Shown here piece after piece: positions 8,458-20,630 of a DNA stretch of 64,000 nt. The stretch is from Glaciimonas sp. (GTDB taxonomy: Bacteria > Pseudomonadota > Gammaproteobacteria > Burkholderiales > Burkholderiaceae_D). Numbering within the stretch: the first letter of the stretch is position 1; the number at the start of each line of letters is the position of its first letter. The DNA is taken from contig JABBOY010000030.1 in the NCBI GenBank assembly GCA_012927585.1, positions 124,001 to 188,000 on the forward strand, in the 5' to 3' direction. A program made the position numbers and the translations under genes. Below the pieces are notes generated by a model, which made no database searches, was not told the origin of the DNA, and worked only from the letters and a program-made list of their open reading frames with translations.

Positions 8458-9945
8458 CTAGTTCACTTTTGAGATAGCGACATGTTTCAATAAGTCTGTG
8501 ACAGACGTTTGCATTACATCCGTAAATGGGGCAGGGTATAACCCCATTCCAATTACTGCTATGGCTAATAAGGCAAGCATGAAAAATTCACGTTTATTAA
8601 TATCCGGCAATTGCCTTACACGCTCGTTTGCAATATCACCAAATATAACGCGCTTGGCCATCCAGAGAGAATATGCTGCCCCTAAAATAAGAGCAGTTGC
8701 AGCGAACATACCTATCCAGAAATTGAATTTCACGGCACCTAAAATCACCATAAACTCACCAACAAACCCGGATGTTGCCGGCAAGCCGGAATTTGCCATG
8801 GAAAATAGAACAAAAAAAGCAGCAAATTTCGGCATGGTATTTATCACCCCGCCATAATCGGCGATCTCACGCGAATGCATACGATCATAAAGCACGCCAA
8901 CACAAAGAAACATGGCGGCCGAAACAAAGCCATGCGAAATCATCTGAGCAATGCCACCCTGCACCGATAAATCATTAAACATGAAAAAACCCAGTGTCAC
9001 AAATCCCATATGCGCAATTGACGAATAGGCTACCAGTTTCTTCATATCTTTCTGTACCATTGCAACCAACCCGATATAAATCACGGCTATCAGGGATAAG
9101 ACAATCATGAAGCCAGACAGATAGTGGCTAGCGTCCGGCGTAATTGGCAAAGAAAAGCGTAGAAAACCGTAAGCACCCAGTTTCAGCATAATTGCTGCGA
9201 GCACAACCGATCCACCAGTAGGTGCCTCAACGTGGGCATCTGGCAACCAAGTATGTACTGGCCACATCGGAACCTTGACAGCAAAAGCCATGAGGAACGC
9301 AAGAAAAATAAATATTTGAACAGATAACGTCAGTGGGAATTCATGCCATACCAAGATGTCAAAACTATCTGTCTTGGTATAAAGATACAGAATTGCTAAC
9401 AACGTTAACAGAGAACCCATCAGCGTATAGAGAAAGAACTTGAAAGCTGCGTAGACACGATTCGCGCCGCCCCATATACCGATAATGATAAACATCGGAA
9501 TGAGAGTTGATTCAAAGAAAACATAAAATAACATGCCATCCAACGCACAAAAAACACCGACCATCAAGCCGGATAAGATCAGAAAAGCCCCCATATATTG
9601 GGCAACTTTTTTCTCGATTACTTCCCATGCTGAGATAACAACAATTACTGTAATGAAAGATGTCAGAACGACGAACCATATGGAGATGCCATCAATACCA
9701 AGAGAATAATTGATATTGAAGCGGTCAATCCAACTATGTTTCTCAACAAATTGCATGCCATGCGCAGCGTTATCGAAACCCTGAAGTAGAGGTAACGTAA
9801 CAAAGAAGCTTGCAACCGCACCAATCAGTGATGCAATCCGAACCAAACCGGGATTGTCATCACGACCAAATGCCAAAATAAAGATACCAAAAGCGATAGG
9901 ACTCCAAATCGCTAAGCTCAAAAGTGGGAAAGTTGATTGCATCAT
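8458..9945 (-). CDS. nuoM: NADH-quinone oxidoreductase subunit M
   Basis: This 495-residue membrane antiporter-like subunit has the strongly conserved KVPMWPVHTWLPDAHVEAPT and MKKLVAYSSIAHMGFVTLG segments. A conserved glutamate within the helix FFESTLIPMFIIIGIWGG is typical of NuoM. It sits between nuoL and nuoN with gaps of 17 and 28 bp. Length and order are standard. Confidence 0.97.
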   Translation of the reverse strand: MMQSTFPLLSLAIWSPIAFGIFILAFGRDDNPGLVRIASLIGAVASFFVTLPLLQGFDNAAHGMQFVEKHSWIDRFNINYSLGIDGISIWFVVLTSFITVIVVISAWEVIEKKVAQYMGAFLILSGLMVGVFCALDGMLFYVFFESTLIPMFIIIGIWGGANRVYAAFKFFLYTLMGSLLTLLAILYLYTKTDSFDILVWHEFPLTLSVQIFIFLAFLMAFAVKVPMWPVHTWLPDAHVEAPTGGSVVLAAIMLKLGAYGFLRFSLPITPDASHYLSGFMIVLSLIAVIYIGLVAMVQKDMKKLVAYSSIAHMGFVTLGFFMFNDLSVQGGIAQMISHGFVSAAMFLCVGVLYDRMHSREIADYGGVINTMPKFAAFFVLFSMANSGLPATSGFVGEFMVILGAVKFNFWIGMFAATALILGAAYSLWMAKRVIFGDIANERVRQLPDINKREFFMLALLAIAVIGMGLYPAPFTDVMQTSVTDLLKHVAISKVN

Positions 9946-9962
9946 GGATATTGTTGGCCAGC

Positions 9963-11984
9963 TTATTTAGCAAACGGAAAAGGCATGAAATAAATTAAAA
10001 AGCCTAAAACGCCGAGGATCATTACGAAGGCGTAGTGATAAAGATATCCCGACTGGATTTTTCTGGAAAATATCGATAACAAGCGAATTAATTTAGCACT
10101 GCCATTAACTAGAAATCCGTCAATTAAGGTTTTATCACCAATACTCCATAAACCATTACCGAGTAAACGAGCACCACCAGCGATAACCACTTCATTAAAC
10201 GTATCCAGATAATATTTATTATCCAGTAAGTTATAAATTGGGCCTGATTTATCCTTAATGTATGCAGGAATACGAGGGTTCACCATATAAAAATAATATG
10301 CGCTCACGACCCCTGCAACTGCGAGAAAGACGGGAGCGGTGGTGAATGAGTGAATCGCCATTGCAATCGGCCCATGAAATTCTTTTGAAATTTCCGCCAT
10401 TGCCGCATGTGCATCGGCAACAAAAATCACATCCTTAAAGAAATCTCCAAACAGCATTGGCCCGATGGCGAAGTAACCAATAATAACGGATGGAATTGCT
10501 AAGAATATAAGCGGCAGAGTCACAACAAATGGAGACTCATGTGGTTTTTGTCCTAAGGCCAATCCATGTGACTCATCATGGTGGATGCCTTTGTCGTGTA
10601 CTCGTCCAAAGCGTTCCTTACCGTGAAACACCAGGAAATACAGTCGAAATGAATAAAATGCTGTTACGAACACACTAGCTAGTACCGCGAAACTAGCAAA
10701 ACCAGAGCCGTAAATCGTTGAATTATGAACCGCTTCTATAATGCTATCTTTTGAGTAGAACCCTGAGAAAAAAGGCGTGCCAATCAATGCCAGTGAACCA
10801 AGCAGGAATGTAATCCAAGTAATAGGCATGTATTTTCTCAAGCCGCCCATATTGCGTATATCTTGCACATGATGCATTCCGATAATTACTGAACCTGCAG
10901 CCAGGAATAATAATGCCTTGAAGAAGGCATGCGTCATCACATGGAATATAGCAACCGAATATGCTGAAGCACCCAAGGCCACTGTCATATAACCTAATTG
11001 GGACAAGGTAGAATAAGCAACAACCCGTTTAATATCGTTTTGGATAACTCCGAGAAAGCCCATAAACAATGCAGTAATTGAGCCAATAATCAAGACAAAT
11101 GACAACGCTGTATCCGACAACTCAAACAATGGTGACATCCGGGCCACCATAAAAATCCCAGCAGTGACCATTGTCGCGGCATGAATCAAGGCAGATATTG
11201 GTGTAGGACCTTCCATCGAGTCAGGTAGCCAGACATGTAACGGAAACTGAGCTGACTTTCCCATTGCACCAATAAATAAACAGATACAGGCAACTGTTAT
11301 TAACAACCATTCCGTGCCTGGTAGTAACATTTTTGCTAATTCCTGTTTTTGAGCAAAAATTTCTCCGTAATTGAGTGACCCCGTATATGCCACCAATAGG
11401 CCAACTCCAAGAATAAAACCAAAGTCACCCACTCGATTTACCAGAAATGCTTTCATGCTGGCAGCGGTAGCGGTCGGTCTTTTGAACCAGAAGCCGATTA
11501 ACAAGTAAGAAACTAAGCCCACGGCTTCCCAGCCAAAAAATAATTGCAATAAATTGTTACTCATGACAAGCATCAACATTGCAAATGTAAACAGGGAGAT
11601 ATAGGAAAAGAAACGGTTATACCCTTCGTCATCCCTCATGTAACCGATAGTGTAGATATGCACCATCAATGAGACGAAAGTGACTACGCACATCATCAAG
11701 GCGGTAAGGCTGTCAATCAGAAATCCGATTTCAAATTTCAATCCAGCAATGGTCATCCAGTTATATATAGTGCCATTGAACGAAGCTCCGTTCATCACCT
11801 CACTTAATGTCATGGAAGACAGGACAAAGGCAATCAATACACCCAGTATTGTTACGGTGTGAGATGCCTCCCGACCAACAACATTACCAAAGAATTTGGT
11901 ACCGAAAAGTCCTGCTATGATAGACCCTGCAAAGGGCGCCAATGGAACGATAAGTAATAAATTAGGGTTAAGTTGCCCCACCAT
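9963..11984 (-). CDS. nuoL: NADH-quinone oxidoreductase subunit L
   Basis: This 673-residue distal pump subunit carries the family motif SAQFPLHVWLPDSMEGPTPI and the helix NDIKRVVAYSTLSQLGYM. The C-terminal extension, with the long hydrophilic region after residue 480 and a final transmembrane helix (YAFVMILGVLGFLIYFMPF), fits the amphipathic arm that runs along NuoM and NuoN. The gene follows nuoK after 49 bp. Confidence 0.97.
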   Translation of the reverse strand: MVGQLNPNLLLIVPLAPFAGSIIAGLFGTKFFGNVVGREASHTVTILGVLIAFVLSSMTLSEVMNGASFNGTIYNWMTIAGLKFEIGFLIDSLTALMMCVVTFVSLMVHIYTIGYMRDDEGYNRFFSYISLFTFAMLMLVMSNNLLQLFFGWEAVGLVSYLLIGFWFKRPTATAASMKAFLVNRVGDFGFILGVGLLVAYTGSLNYGEIFAQKQELAKMLLPGTEWLLITVACICLFIGAMGKSAQFPLHVWLPDSMEGPTPISALIHAATMVTAGIFMVARMSPLFELSDTALSFVLIIGSITALFMGFLGVIQNDIKRVVAYSTLSQLGYMTVALGASAYSVAIFHVMTHAFFKALLFLAAGSVIIGMHHVQDIRNMGGLRKYMPITWITFLLGSLALIGTPFFSGFYSKDSIIEAVHNSTIYGSGFASFAVLASVFVTAFYSFRLYFLVFHGKERFGRVHDKGIHHDESHGLALGQKPHESPFVVTLPLIFLAIPSVIIGYFAIGPMLFGDFFKDVIFVADAHAAMAEISKEFHGPIAMAIHSFTTAPVFLAVAGVVSAYYFYMVNPRIPAYIKDKSGPIYNLLDNKYYLDTFNEVVIAGGARLLGNGLWSIGDKTLIDGFLVNGSAKLIRLLSIFSRKIQSGYLYHYAFVMILGVLGFLIYFMPFPFAK

Positions 11985-12033
11985 GATGACCCTTATGTTA
12001 ATTTCAGAAAGTCTATTTCAGAAAATCTGATTG

Positions 12034-12342
12034 TTATCCTTTGAGAGAATCCATATCTTCAACATTAATAGTGTTCATATTTCGGAATAAAACTATCAGA
12101 ATGGCGAGGCCGATTGCTGATTCAGCCGCAGCCACTGTCAAAATGAAGAAAACAAAAATCTGGCCAGCAGCATCTCCCAAATAATGAGAAAAGGCGATGA
12201 AATTCATATTAACAGCAAGCAACATTAACTCTATTGCCATAAGCAAAACAATAATATTTTTTCGATTTAAAAAGATACCAACAATTGAAATCGAAAATAA
12301 TATTGCGCCGAGAATTAGATAATGCGCTAGTGATAATGTCAT
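12034..12342 (-). CDS. nuoK: NADH-quinone oxidoreductase subunit K
   Basis: This 102-residue protein has three transmembrane helices. The helix [17 protein letters not shown] contains the conserved membrane glutamate (E in AIELML) used in proton transfer, and a second buried glutamate lies in [13 protein letters not shown]. It starts 12 bp after nuoJ. Confidence 0.96.
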   Translation of the reverse strand: MTLSLAHYLILGAILFSISIVGIFLNRKNIIVLLMAIELMLLAVNMNFIAFSHYLGDAAGQIFVFFILTVAAAESAIGLAILIVLFRNMNTINVEDMDSLKG

Positions 12343-12354
12343 TTTTCGAAATCC

Positions 12355-13011
12355 TTATTTCTGCTCTGTTCCAGAGATTGCGTCAGGTAATTTAGACGGA
12401 TTAATATCCTTTGAACGATCAGATTCTGACTTCATGCTCACAATACGGATACGATCATTCCGCTTCACTTTCACGGCATCCGATGGGTGGAAATGTTTGC
12501 TGTCTTTACGGCGCCGCAATGTCAGGGCAACAGCTGCAATGATAGCAACTAGAAGAATTACGGCTGCAATTTCAAATGCATAAATATATTGTGTATAAAT
12601 TAATTTCCCTAATTCCCTGGTATTGCCAATCATGTCAGAAGCAACTGGAATCAGCGGTTCTGGCATCCAGAACCCACGCATTAACACAGCAGCCATTTCT
12701 AACGCGATTATCACACCTATAGTTGCAGCTAAAGGAAAATATCCCCAGAAACCTTCACGCATTTTGTCTAAATTAATGTCAAGCATCATTACCACAAATA
12801 AAAAAAGCACCATCACTGCGCCGACATAGACCAGTACCAGTACTATCGCTAAAAACTCGGCCTTGAGCAACATCCAGAGTGCGGCCGCGGAAAAAAAAGA
12901 CAGCACAAGAAAAAGTGCTGAATGTACCGGATTACGGGCGGTGACAACGCGTGTTGCAGCAATAACCAATATCGCCGAAAAAATATAGAAAAGGACGGTT
13001 TTAAATTCCAT
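12355..13011 (-). CDS. nuoJ: NADH-quinone oxidoreductase subunit J
   Basis: This 218-residue subunit has five hydrophobic helices followed by a hydrophilic tail. The conserved segment VYVGAVMVLFLFVVMML is the NuoJ hallmark. Residues from about 165 on (LRRRKDSKHFHPSDAVKV and a Lys/Ser-rich end) form a soluble C-terminal extension, as is usual in betaproteobacteria. It lies 23 bp downstream of nuoI. Confidence 0.95.
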   Translation of the reverse strand: MEFKTVLFYIFSAILVIAATRVVTARNPVHSALFLVLSFFSAAALWMLLKAEFLAIVLVLVYVGAVMVLFLFVVMMLDINLDKMREGFWGYFPLAATIGVIIALEMAAVLMRGFWMPEPLIPVASDMIGNTRELGKLIYTQYIYAFEIAAVILLVAIIAAVALTLRRRKDSKHFHPSDAVKVKRNDRIRIVSMKSESDRSKDINPSKLPDAISGTEQK

Positions 13012-13034
13012 AACAAGCCAAATAAAGGACCAAA

Positions 13035-13523
13035 TTAACGATACGCGGCATCAGCTGCGCGGGCTGCAGCGATTTCATTTTCATAGCGGTCACCGATAGC
13101 TAACAGCATTTCTTTTGTGTAATACAAATCACCGCGTTTTTCACCGTGGTATTCAAGAATGTGCGTTTCTACAATTGAATCAACTGGACAAGATTCTTCG
13201 CAAAAACCGCAAAAAATACATTTTGTCAAATCAATATCATAGCGAGTGGTTCTTCTTGTTCCATCCGCGCGCTGATCAGATTCGATCGTAATTGCCATAG
13301 CAGGGCAAACTGCTTCGCATAGTTTGCATGCAATACAACGTTCTTCACCATTAGGATAACGACGTAACGCATGTAGTCCGCGAAAGCGGGGCGACAGCGG
13401 CGTTTTTTCTTCTGGAAACTGAATCGTAATCTTGCGCGCGAACAAATATCGTCCGGTCAATGCCAAACCTTTGAGCAACTCTCGGAGCATTAAGCTACCA
13501 AAAAAATCCTTAACGGCTTCCAT
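13035..13523 (-). CDS. nuoI: NADH-quinone oxidoreductase subunit I (2x 4Fe-4S)
   Basis: This 162-residue ferredoxin-like subunit carries clusters N6a and N6b. Two motifs are visible: [16 protein letters not shown] near residues 63-78 and [19 protein letters not shown] near residues 102-120. RYPNGEERC precedes the first. It transfers electrons from the NuoG arm toward NuoB. Spacing to nuoH is 23 bp. Confidence 0.97.
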   Translation of the reverse strand: MEAVKDFFGSLMLRELLKGLALTGRYLFARKITIQFPEEKTPLSPRFRGLHALRRYPNGEERCIACKLCEAVCPAMAITIESDQRADGTRRTTRYDIDLTKCIFCGFCEESCPVDSIVETHILEYHGEKRGDLYYTKEMLLAIGDRYENEIAAARAADAAYR

Positions 13524-13546
13524 AAGCTATCAGCCTCACCTTCCAA

Positions 13547-14620
13547 TTACTTCCAAATATTCAAAGACGTCTGCATCCAGATAGCAACAATAACCAAGTA
13601 CGCCAAAGTTAGCGGAATAAATACTTTCCAACCGAGACGCATAATTTGATCGTAGCGATAACGTGGGAAAGAAGCGCGCGCCCATATAAAAATCGACACT
13701 ACCAAGAATGTCTTGATTCCTAGCCAGATCCATCCTGGAACCCAATTAAGCAAAACGGAATTGATTGGTGATGCCCACCCACCTAGGAACATCAATGATG
13801 CCAGCGCAGAGATTAGAATCATGTTGGCATATTCAGCCAGGAAGAACATAGCAAATGACATTCCAGAATATTCAACCAAGTGACCAGCAACAATTTCCGA
13901 TTCACCCTCCACTACATCGAATGGATGCCGATTAGTCTCTGCAATGCCTGAAACCACATAGACAACAAACATCGGAAACAAGGGAAGCCAGTTCCATGAA
14001 AGAAAATTCAGCCCTTTGTCAGCGAAATAACCGCTGGACTGAGTCATCACAATATCAATAATATTAAGACTTCCTGAAACCATCAGTACAATTACCAACA
14101 CAAATCCCATAGCTATCTCATAAGAGATCATTTGAGCGGAAGCTCTCATCGCTCCTAAAAATGCATACTTTGAATTGGATGCCCATCCGGCAATAATGAC
14201 GCCATATACTTCCAGAGAGGTTATCGCCATAACAAATAACAACCCCGCGTTTACGTTCGCCAAGACAGTCTCAGGACCAAATGGGATAACCGCCCAAGCT
14301 GCTAATGCCGGCATAATTGTCATGATAGGCGCGATCACAAATAACATTTTATTTGCTTTTGCCGGGACAATAATTTCTTTCAGCAATAGTTTCAGCGCAT
14401 CTGCAATCGGCTGCAGCAGACCGGCAGGACCTACTCGATTGGGCCCTATGCGTACATGCATCCAGCCAATCAATTTGCGCTCCCATAGTGTCAAATAAGC
14501 AACGCAAGCCATAACAGGCAGTACGATACAAATTATTTTCACCAAGTCCCATACCAAAGGCCACCAGAAACCAAAGAAATTTTGTCCAGTCGCTTGAATT
14601 GTGACAAGCATTTGACCCAT
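13547..14620 (-). CDS. nuoH: NADH-quinone oxidoreductase subunit H
   Basis: This 357-residue membrane subunit forms much of the quinone pocket with NuoB and NuoD. The stretch [20 protein letters not shown] near residue 47 and [20 protein letters not shown] near residue 220 are strongly conserved, as is [15 protein letters not shown] near the end. Its ATG overlaps the nuoG stop in an ATGA arrangement, suggesting translational coupling. Confidence 0.97.
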   Translation of the reverse strand: MGQMLVTIQATGQNFFGFWWPLVWDLVKIICIVLPVMACVAYLTLWERKLIGWMHVRIGPNRVGPAGLLQPIADALKLLLKEIIVPAKANKMLFVIAPIMTIMPALAAWAVIPFGPETVLANVNAGLLFVMAITSLEVYGVIIAGWASNSKYAFLGAMRASAQMISYEIAMGFVLVIVLMVSGSLNIIDIVMTQSSGYFADKGLNFLSWNWLPLFPMFVVYVVSGIAETNRHPFDVVEGESEIVAGHLVEYSGMSFAMFFLAEYANMILISALASLMFLGGWASPINSVLLNWVPGWIWLGIKTFLVVSIFIWARASFPRYRYDQIMRLGWKVFIPLTLAYLVIVAIWMQTSLNIWK

Positions 14621-16938
14621 CAGGCACGCTCCACAGAAACAGTACCAAACATTGCACCAAGCATTGCTGTCGAAGGATGCCCAGCCGCCACTCTTACTAC
14701 ATGTTCTGGCTGACCGACCCCAATTGCGGCTTTCAATATGGCGCTACCCGCACCTTGGCGCACGACGACACAGGCATTATTTTGCAATCCAAGCTTTGCA
14801 AACAAAGTCGCCGACAAATAAGCTACTGGTGCCGCCCCATCGGAAGTCTTTTGAAGCGAAACAGCACGTCGCACTATCGCATCTGTGAAATAGATCGGCA
14901 CATCTGTAATCCGCTGAAGGCCGGGGGTTTCCGTGATCAGTGCATTCAATTGTGCGTTAGCGTTGTTATTCAGACGTCCAGAAATAATTCCATCGCCAAT
15001 AATCTCATCACGAATAACTTCAGAGGATTCATAATTAAATGCAGGTATATCGAGCAAGTTGCCCAATACCCGCAGCACTTTCCAGCCAGGTCGTGCTTCG
15101 CCAAGTGGTTTAACCGTGCCATTGAAACTTTGTACACGCCCTTCACAGTTCACGAATGAGCCGGAAGTTTCTGTGAAAGGCGCGATTGGAAGCAAGACAT
15201 CAGCATAATCAAGAGCATGTTTAAAGGCGGACATCACCACTACCATTTGAGCCTGCTCCAAAGCGGCGTTCGCCATTTGCGGATTAGCACAATCGACAGC
15301 AGGCTCTACATTCAACAACAGGTATGCCTTGCGAGGTACATCGAAAGCCTGTGCGGCATTAGCTCCACTGGTGGGAATTGCATTTGCCAGGTAACCACCT
15401 ACAGTGTTGGCAGCTTCCGTCAGGTAGCCAAATTTCGAACCAGTATTATCGGAAAGCCACTCTACAGCTGCATGCAATTGTGAGGCCTGCGGATGTTGGG
15501 AAGCGGTATTACCAAGGAAAATTGCTTTAGGTACATCCAACAACAATCCAGAAGCAATATTTTTTGCCTCACTGGATGGATGCACACTGGCAAATTGGGT
15601 AGGAACAGTGATATTTTTTTCTTGCGCGACTGCAGCAATGATTTCGCCTAGCCCAGCCAACCATTCGGTCGGTGCTTGGATAAGTTTATTTGAAACAGGA
15701 ATTAATAAGTCATCGTCGGTGGCATGCAAAATATTTAACTTTGCTCCTAGTTTGACTGCCTGACGCAAACGTGATGCCAGGAGTGGATGATCTTTGCGTA
15801 AAAATGAACCGACTACAAAAATTTGCTTTAACTGTGCAAACTCTGCAATCGACATGCCTAGCCAAGGCGTAATTTTTCCATCAAGCGAAAAATCCGATTG
15901 ACGTAGGCGAAAATCGACATTATCAGAACCTATTCCTCTGATAATTTTTTGTAGCAACGATAGTTCTTCAAGAGTTGAATACGGCGTGGCAAGCGCCGCA
16001 ATCGCATCAGCACCATGCTCATCCTTAATATTTCGCAAGCCATGAGCAACATATTCTAGTGCGGTCTGCCAATCCGTTTCCTGCCAATGGTCACCCTGCT
16101 TGATCATCGGCTTGGTAAGGCGATCTTCGCTGTTTAAACCTTCATACGAAAAACGATCCTTATCCGACAGCCAGCATTCATTAATACCCTCGTTTTCGAG
16201 CGGCAGAACACGCATTACCCTATTGTTTTTAACTTGCACGACAAGATTCGCTCCCAAGCCATCATGAGGGCTAACAGATTTGCGCCGTGATAATTCCCAA
16301 GTACGCGCGGTGTAACGGAAAGGTTTTGAAGTCAGCGCCCCTACTGGACATAAATCAATCATGTTGCCAGATAATTCAGAGTCAACTGTCTTGCCTACAA
16401 ATGCAGTAATTTCGGCATGTTCACCACGATTGAGCATGCCAAGTTCCATCACGCCAGCGATTTCCTGGCCGAAACGAACGCAACGCGTGCAGTGTATGCA
16501 GCGCGTCATTTCTTCCATCGAAATCAGTGGGCCGGCGTCTTTATGAAATACGACGCGTTTTTCTTCGTGGTAACGTGAGGAAGAAGCACCATAGCCGACA
16601 GCCAGATCCTGAAGTTGACATTCACCGCCTTGATCGCAAATCGGACAATCCAATGGATGGTTTATCAATAAGAACTCCATCACCCCTTTTTGGGCCTTGA
16701 CAGCACTCTCACTCTTCGTGCGCACGATCATTCCGGATGTCACAGGTGTTGCACATGCTGGCAATGGCTTGGGCGCTTTTTCAACCTCGACCAGGCACAT
16801 GCGGCAGTTTGCTGCGATCGACAATTTCTTGTGATAGCAAAAGTGTGGAATATAGGTGCCAAGTTTATTCGCGGCATCCATAACCATGCTGCCTTCTTGC
16901 ACTTCGACTTTTATACCGTCTATTTCAATTTCGACCAT
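14620..16938 (-). CDS. nuoG: NADH-quinone oxidoreductase subunit G
   Basis: This 772-residue iron-sulfur subunit has an N-terminal 2Fe-2S domain ([19 protein letters not shown], residues 33-51), a His-ligated cluster ([18 protein letters not shown]) and a 4Fe-4S motif ([14 protein letters not shown]). A molybdopterin-oxidoreductase-like domain follows, beginning with the [16 protein letters not shown] region. The domain lacks an obvious molybdenum role, as is usual for NuoG. It starts 24 bp after nuoF. Confidence 0.97.
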   Translation of the reverse strand: MVEIEIDGIKVEVQEGSMVMDAANKLGTYIPHFCYHKKLSIAANCRMCLVEVEKAPKPLPACATPVTSGMIVRTKSESAVKAQKGVMEFLLINHPLDCPICDQGGECQLQDLAVGYGASSSRYHEEKRVVFHKDAGPLISMEEMTRCIHCTRCVRFGQEIAGVMELGMLNRGEHAEITAFVGKTVDSELSGNMIDLCPVGALTSKPFRYTARTWELSRRKSVSPHDGLGANLVVQVKNNRVMRVLPLENEGINECWLSDKDRFSYEGLNSEDRLTKPMIKQGDHWQETDWQTALEYVAHGLRNIKDEHGADAIAALATPYSTLEELSLLQKIIRGIGSDNVDFRLRQSDFSLDGKITPWLGMSIAEFAQLKQIFVVGSFLRKDHPLLASRLRQAVKLGAKLNILHATDDDLLIPVSNKLIQAPTEWLAGLGEIIAAVAQEKNITVPTQFASVHPSSEAKNIASGLLLDVPKAIFLGNTASQHPQASQLHAAVEWLSDNTGSKFGYLTEAANTVGGYLANAIPTSGANAAQAFDVPRKAYLLLNVEPAVDCANPQMANAALEQAQMVVVMSAFKHALDYADVLLPIAPFTETSGSFVNCEGRVQSFNGTVKPLGEARPGWKVLRVLGNLLDIPAFNYESSEVIRDEIIGDGIISGRLNNNANAQLNALITETPGLQRITDVPIYFTDAIVRRAVSLQKTSDGAAPVAYLSATLFAKLGLQNNACVVVRQGAGSAILKAAIGVGQPEHVVRVAAGHPSTAMLGAMFGTVSVERA

Positions 16939-16962
16939 GGCTTTACTTTTACCTAACCTGGC

Positions 16963-18258
16963 TTATAAGTATGCGGGCACCAAGCAATGCTTATGCTCGA
17001 TGTGATATTCAAACTCTTCACGGAAATTCTTGATAAATGCGCGTACCGGCATTGCTGCAGCATCACCCAGCGCGCAAATCGTGCGCCCCTGAATGTTGTC
17101 GGCAACGGAATTGAGAATATCCAAATCTTCCGGTCGGCCTTCGCCATGCTCGATTCTATGTACCATTCGATACATCCAGCCGGTACCTTCCCGGCATGGG
17201 GTACATTGTCCGCACGATTCCTCAAAATAAAAGTAGGCTAAACGTAGCAACGATTTGACCATGCATCTGGTTTCATCCAAAACGATCACCGCACCAGAAC
17301 CCAGCATCGAGCCAGCCTTAGCGATCGAATCGTAATCCATGTCAGTAGCCATCATGGCATCACCAATTATGACTGGCGCCGATGACCCACCTGGAATAAC
17401 TGCCTTGATTTTTCTTCCATCGCGCATACCTCCAGCCAGGTCCAGCAAAGTGGCAAACGGCGTGCCCAATGGAATCTCATAGTTGCCGGGTCTTACCACA
17501 TCGCCTGAAACCGAGAAAATCTTGGTGCCGCCGTTATTCGGTTTGCCTATTGCCGCATAAGCTTCGCCACCAAGGCGAAATACGAAAGGTACCGCTGCAA
17601 ATGTTTCAGTATTATTGATCGTGGTCGGCTTGCCATATAAACCGAAACTGGCAGGAAAAGGTGGCTTGAATCGGGGTTGGCCTTTTTTCCCTTCCAGTGA
17701 CTCAAGCAATGCAGTCTCTTCACCGCAAATATATGCGCCGTAACCGTGGAATGCGTGTAACTGAAATTTAAAACCGGTTCCGCAAATATTGTCGCCCAAC
17801 ATGCCGGCCGCACGCGCTTCTGCAAGCGCTTCTTCAAAGCGCGCATACTCAGCAAAAATTTCACCATGAATATAGTTGTATCCGACAGTGACTCCCATTG
17901 CGTAAGCACCTATAACCATGCCCTCAATCAAGGCATGCGGATTGTAGCGAATAATGTCACGATCCTTAAATGTGCCAGGCTCGCCTTCATCTGAATTACA
18001 TAGCAGATATTTTTGTCCTGGAAACTGGCGTGGCATAAAACTCCATTTCAGTCCCGTTGGAAATCCGGCGCCGCCACGACCACGCAAGGAGGAGCTTTTT
18101 AATTCTGCAATGACCTGCTCTGGCGTAATTTTTTCGGCAAGAATGCGTTTAAGGGCTTCATAGCCGCCACGCTTGACGTAATCGTCCAAGTGCCAGTTAG
18201 TGCCATTGAGTCCTGCCAGAATGAGCGGATCAATATGCCGATTATGAAGACTCGTCAT
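16963..18258 (-). CDS. nuoF: NADH-quinone oxidoreductase subunit F
   Basis: This 431-residue NADH-oxidising subunit binds FMN and a 4Fe-4S cluster. [17 protein letters not shown] (about residues 55-71) is the glycine-rich NADH/FMN region, and [15 protein letters not shown] near residue 350 supplies three cluster cysteines. The last cysteine is in [13 protein letters not shown]. The start overlaps the nuoE stop by four bases. Confidence 0.97.
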   Translation of the reverse strand: MTSLHNRHIDPLILAGLNGTNWHLDDYVKRGGYEALKRILAEKITPEQVIAELKSSSLRGRGGAGFPTGLKWSFMPRQFPGQKYLLCNSDEGEPGTFKDRDIIRYNPHALIEGMVIGAYAMGVTVGYNYIHGEIFAEYARFEEALAEARAAGMLGDNICGTGFKFQLHAFHGYGAYICGEETALLESLEGKKGQPRFKPPFPASFGLYGKPTTINNTETFAAVPFVFRLGGEAYAAIGKPNNGGTKIFSVSGDVVRPGNYEIPLGTPFATLLDLAGGMRDGRKIKAVIPGGSSAPVIIGDAMMATDMDYDSIAKAGSMLGSGAVIVLDETRCMVKSLLRLAYFYFEESCGQCTPCREGTGWMYRMVHRIEHGEGRPEDLDILNSVADNIQGRTICALGDAAAMPVRAFIKNFREEFEYHIEHKHCLVPAYL

Positions 18259-18734
18259 TTCTTCAATTCCTCCAGCAGCACGTCGATACGGTCGTTGGAC
18301 ATATGACTACACATGCGCTTGTTATTTATGATCATCACTGGCGCGTCGCCACAGGCACCCATGCACTCGCCTTCAAGCAAAGTGAATTGGTCATCGCTCG
18401 TAGTTTCTTTGTAATCAATGCCCAGCTTTTGCTTCAGATAGTGTGCGGCACGTTCGCCACCGGACAAGGAACATGGCAGATTAGTGCATACCGTAATCTT
18501 GTTTTTCCCAACCGGTTTAAGGTTGTACATGTTGTAAAACGTTGCCACTTCCTGGACTGCGATAGCTGGCATGCCGAGATAACTTGCAATATCCTGTAGC
18601 ACTTCCGGCGCTAGCCAACCTGTTTCATCCTGAGCGATAGCTAATGCGGCCATGACGGCAGATTGTTTTTGATCCACGGGAAATTTTGCAATTTCCCGAT
18701 CAATTTTTTGATACGATTGTTCTGATAACAGCAT
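18255..18734 (-). CDS. nuoE: NADH-quinone oxidoreductase subunit E
   Basis: This 159-residue 2Fe-2S subunit of the NADH dehydrogenase module has ligands visible in [11 protein letters not shown] and [13 protein letters not shown]. The start at 18734 ([12 protein letters not shown]) is chosen for its GAGG eight bases upstream. An upstream extension of the frame would overlap nuoD by about 40 bases and has no family similarity. It hands electrons from FMN to the N1a cluster. Confidence 0.95.
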   Translation of the reverse strand: MLLSEQSYQKIDREIAKFPVDQKQSAVMAALAIAQDETGWLAPEVLQDIASYLGMPAIAVQEVATFYNMYNLKPVGKNKITVCTNLPCSLSGGERAAHYLKQKLGIDYKETTSDDQFTLLEGECMGACGDAPVMIINNKRMCSHMSNDRIDVLLEELKK

Positions 18735-18762
18735 TATTTTTGCCTCAAATATCGACACGCAT

Positions 18763-20016
18763 TTAACGGTCAATCTCACCGAACACAATATCCTGAGTAC
18801 CAATGATTGTTACCGCATCAGCAAGCATGTGACCTCTTGCCATTTCATCCAGTCCTTGCAGATGCGGGAATCCTGCCGCGCGAATCTTGAGGCGATAGGG
18901 CTTATTGGCACCATCGGAAATCATGTAGATGCCAAACTCGCCTTTCGGATGCTCAATCGCAGCGTAAGCCTCCCCGGCAGGAACATGGAAGCCTTCGGAA
19001 AACAGCTTGAAGTGATGAATCAGCTCTTCCATATTGGATTTCATGTTTACACGGTTTGGAGGCGCAATTTTTTTGTTATCGGTCATGACAGGACCTGAAT
19101 TGTTGCGCAACCAATCAATGCACTGCTTGATGATATTGTTGGATTGGCGCATTTCTTCAATCCGTACCAGATAGCGATCGTAGCAATCGCCATTGACGCC
19201 AACAGGGATGTCAAAATCCAGCAAGTCGTAGACTTCATATGGCTGTTTTTTACGTAAATCCCACTCGACACCGGAACCCCGCAGCATCGGCCCTGTAAAT
19301 CCCATCGCTTTTGCACGCTCAGGAGATACCACACCGACGCCCACCAAGCGCTGTTTCCAGATACGGTTATCCGTCAGCAATGTCTCGTATTCATCCACAT
19401 AGGTTGGAAACCGATTTGTGAAATCTTCAATAAAGTCCAGTAAAGAGCCTTGCCGATTTTGATTCAGGGCCTTTATAGCCTTTTCGTTGCGCAAAATCGA
19501 TGCATTGTGTTGCGGCATGGAATCAGGAAGATCCCGATACACTCCGCCCGGGCGGTAATAAGCAGCATGCAAACGCGCACCAGAGACCGCCTCATAGCAA
19601 TCCATTAAATCTTCACGCTCACGAAACGCGTATAGGAACACACCCATGGCACCCACATCAAGAGCATGCGCGCCCAACCAGAGCAAGTGATTCAGCAGAC
19701 GGGTAATCTCATCGAACATGACGCGAATATACTGCGCACGCAAAGGCACTTCCAGGCCAAGCAACTTCTCGATTGCCATCACATAAGCATGTTCGTTGCA
19801 CATCATCGACACATAATCGAGGCGATCCATGTACGGAACCGATTGCAGATAAGTTTTTTGCTCAGCCAGTTTTTCCGTGCCTCGGTGCAATAAGCCTATG
19901 TGCGGGTCGGCGCGCTGTATTACTTCACCATCGAGCTCCAGAACCATGCGCAAGACACCATGCGCGGCAGGGTGCTGCGGGCCGAAATTGAGCGTGTAAT
20001 TTTTAATTTGAGCCAT
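18763..20016 (-). CDS. nuoD: NADH-quinone oxidoreductase subunit D
   Basis: This 417-residue 49-kDa-type subunit is homologous to hydrogenase large subunits but has no metal site. [20 protein letters not shown] at the N terminus includes the quinone-site histidine, and [14 protein letters not shown] follows. The end DIVFGEIDR is typical. Its ATG overlaps the nuoC stop by one base (TAATG). Confidence 0.97.
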   Translation of the reverse strand: MAQIKNYTLNFGPQHPAAHGVLRMVLELDGEVIQRADPHIGLLHRGTEKLAEQKTYLQSVPYMDRLDYVSMMCNEHAYVMAIEKLLGLEVPLRAQYIRVMFDEITRLLNHLLWLGAHALDVGAMGVFLYAFREREDLMDCYEAVSGARLHAAYYRPGGVYRDLPDSMPQHNASILRNEKAIKALNQNRQGSLLDFIEDFTNRFPTYVDEYETLLTDNRIWKQRLVGVGVVSPERAKAMGFTGPMLRGSGVEWDLRKKQPYEVYDLLDFDIPVGVNGDCYDRYLVRIEEMRQSNNIIKQCIDWLRNNSGPVMTDNKKIAPPNRVNMKSNMEELIHHFKLFSEGFHVPAGEAYAAIEHPKGEFGIYMISDGANKPYRLKIRAAGFPHLQGLDEMARGHMLADAVTIIGTQDIVFGEIDR

Positions 20017-20612
20017 TATTTCATTCCGTAATTTTCTTCGCGAATCACGCGTGGCGTAATTTCGCGAGGCTCAATCGTCACTGGCTGATAAATCACGCGC
20101 TTTTGTTCAGGGTCGTAGCGCATTTCAACATAACCGGAAACGGGAAAATCCTTGCGGAACGGATGACCGATAAAACCATAATCAGTTAGAATCCGGCGCA
20201 AATCAGGATGACCCTCGAACATGATGCCAAAAAAATCAAAAGCTTCGCGCTCGTACCAGTTCGCCGAATTCCATATGGCAACAATGGAAGCCAGCAACGG
20301 CATTTCATCATCCAGCGCAAATACCCGTACACGCACACGCCAGTTATGTTCCATGGAAAGTAGATGCGAAACTACTGCATAGCGCGACCCGTTCCATGTG
20401 CCATCGCCATATGTCGAATAATCGACGCCGCATAAATCAATCAACTCATCAAAACGCAGATCGACATGTTCGCGCAAAGCGCGCATCACCGACAGATAAT
20501 TTGACGCCCCGACCAGTATAGTGACTTCACCAAGAGCAACCGTCAGACCCTCAAGACGATCCGCGATCACACTGCGCAAGGCAGCCTCAAGCGATTCCAG
20601 TTTTGTCATCAT
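20016..20612 (-). CDS. nuoC: NADH-quinone oxidoreductase subunit C
   Basis: This protein of about 198 residues corresponds to the 30-kDa complex I subunit. The signature [20 protein letters not shown] is present near residue 120, followed by [20 protein letters not shown]. It is separate from nuoD rather than fused as in enterobacteria. The ATG at 20612 is preferred to an upstream TTG; a second ATG follows directly. Confidence 0.95.
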   Translation of the reverse strand: MMTKLESLEAALRSVIADRLEGLTVALGEVTILVGASNYLSVMRALREHVDLRFDELIDLCGVDYSTYGDGTWNGSRYAVVSHLLSMEHNWRVRVRVFALDDEMPLLASIVAIWNSANWYEREAFDFFGIMFEGHPDLRRILTDYGFIGHPFRKDFPVSGYVEMRYDPEQKRVIYQPVTIEPREITPRVIREENYGMK

Positions 20613-20630
20613 TTTCAATCGATCATCCTA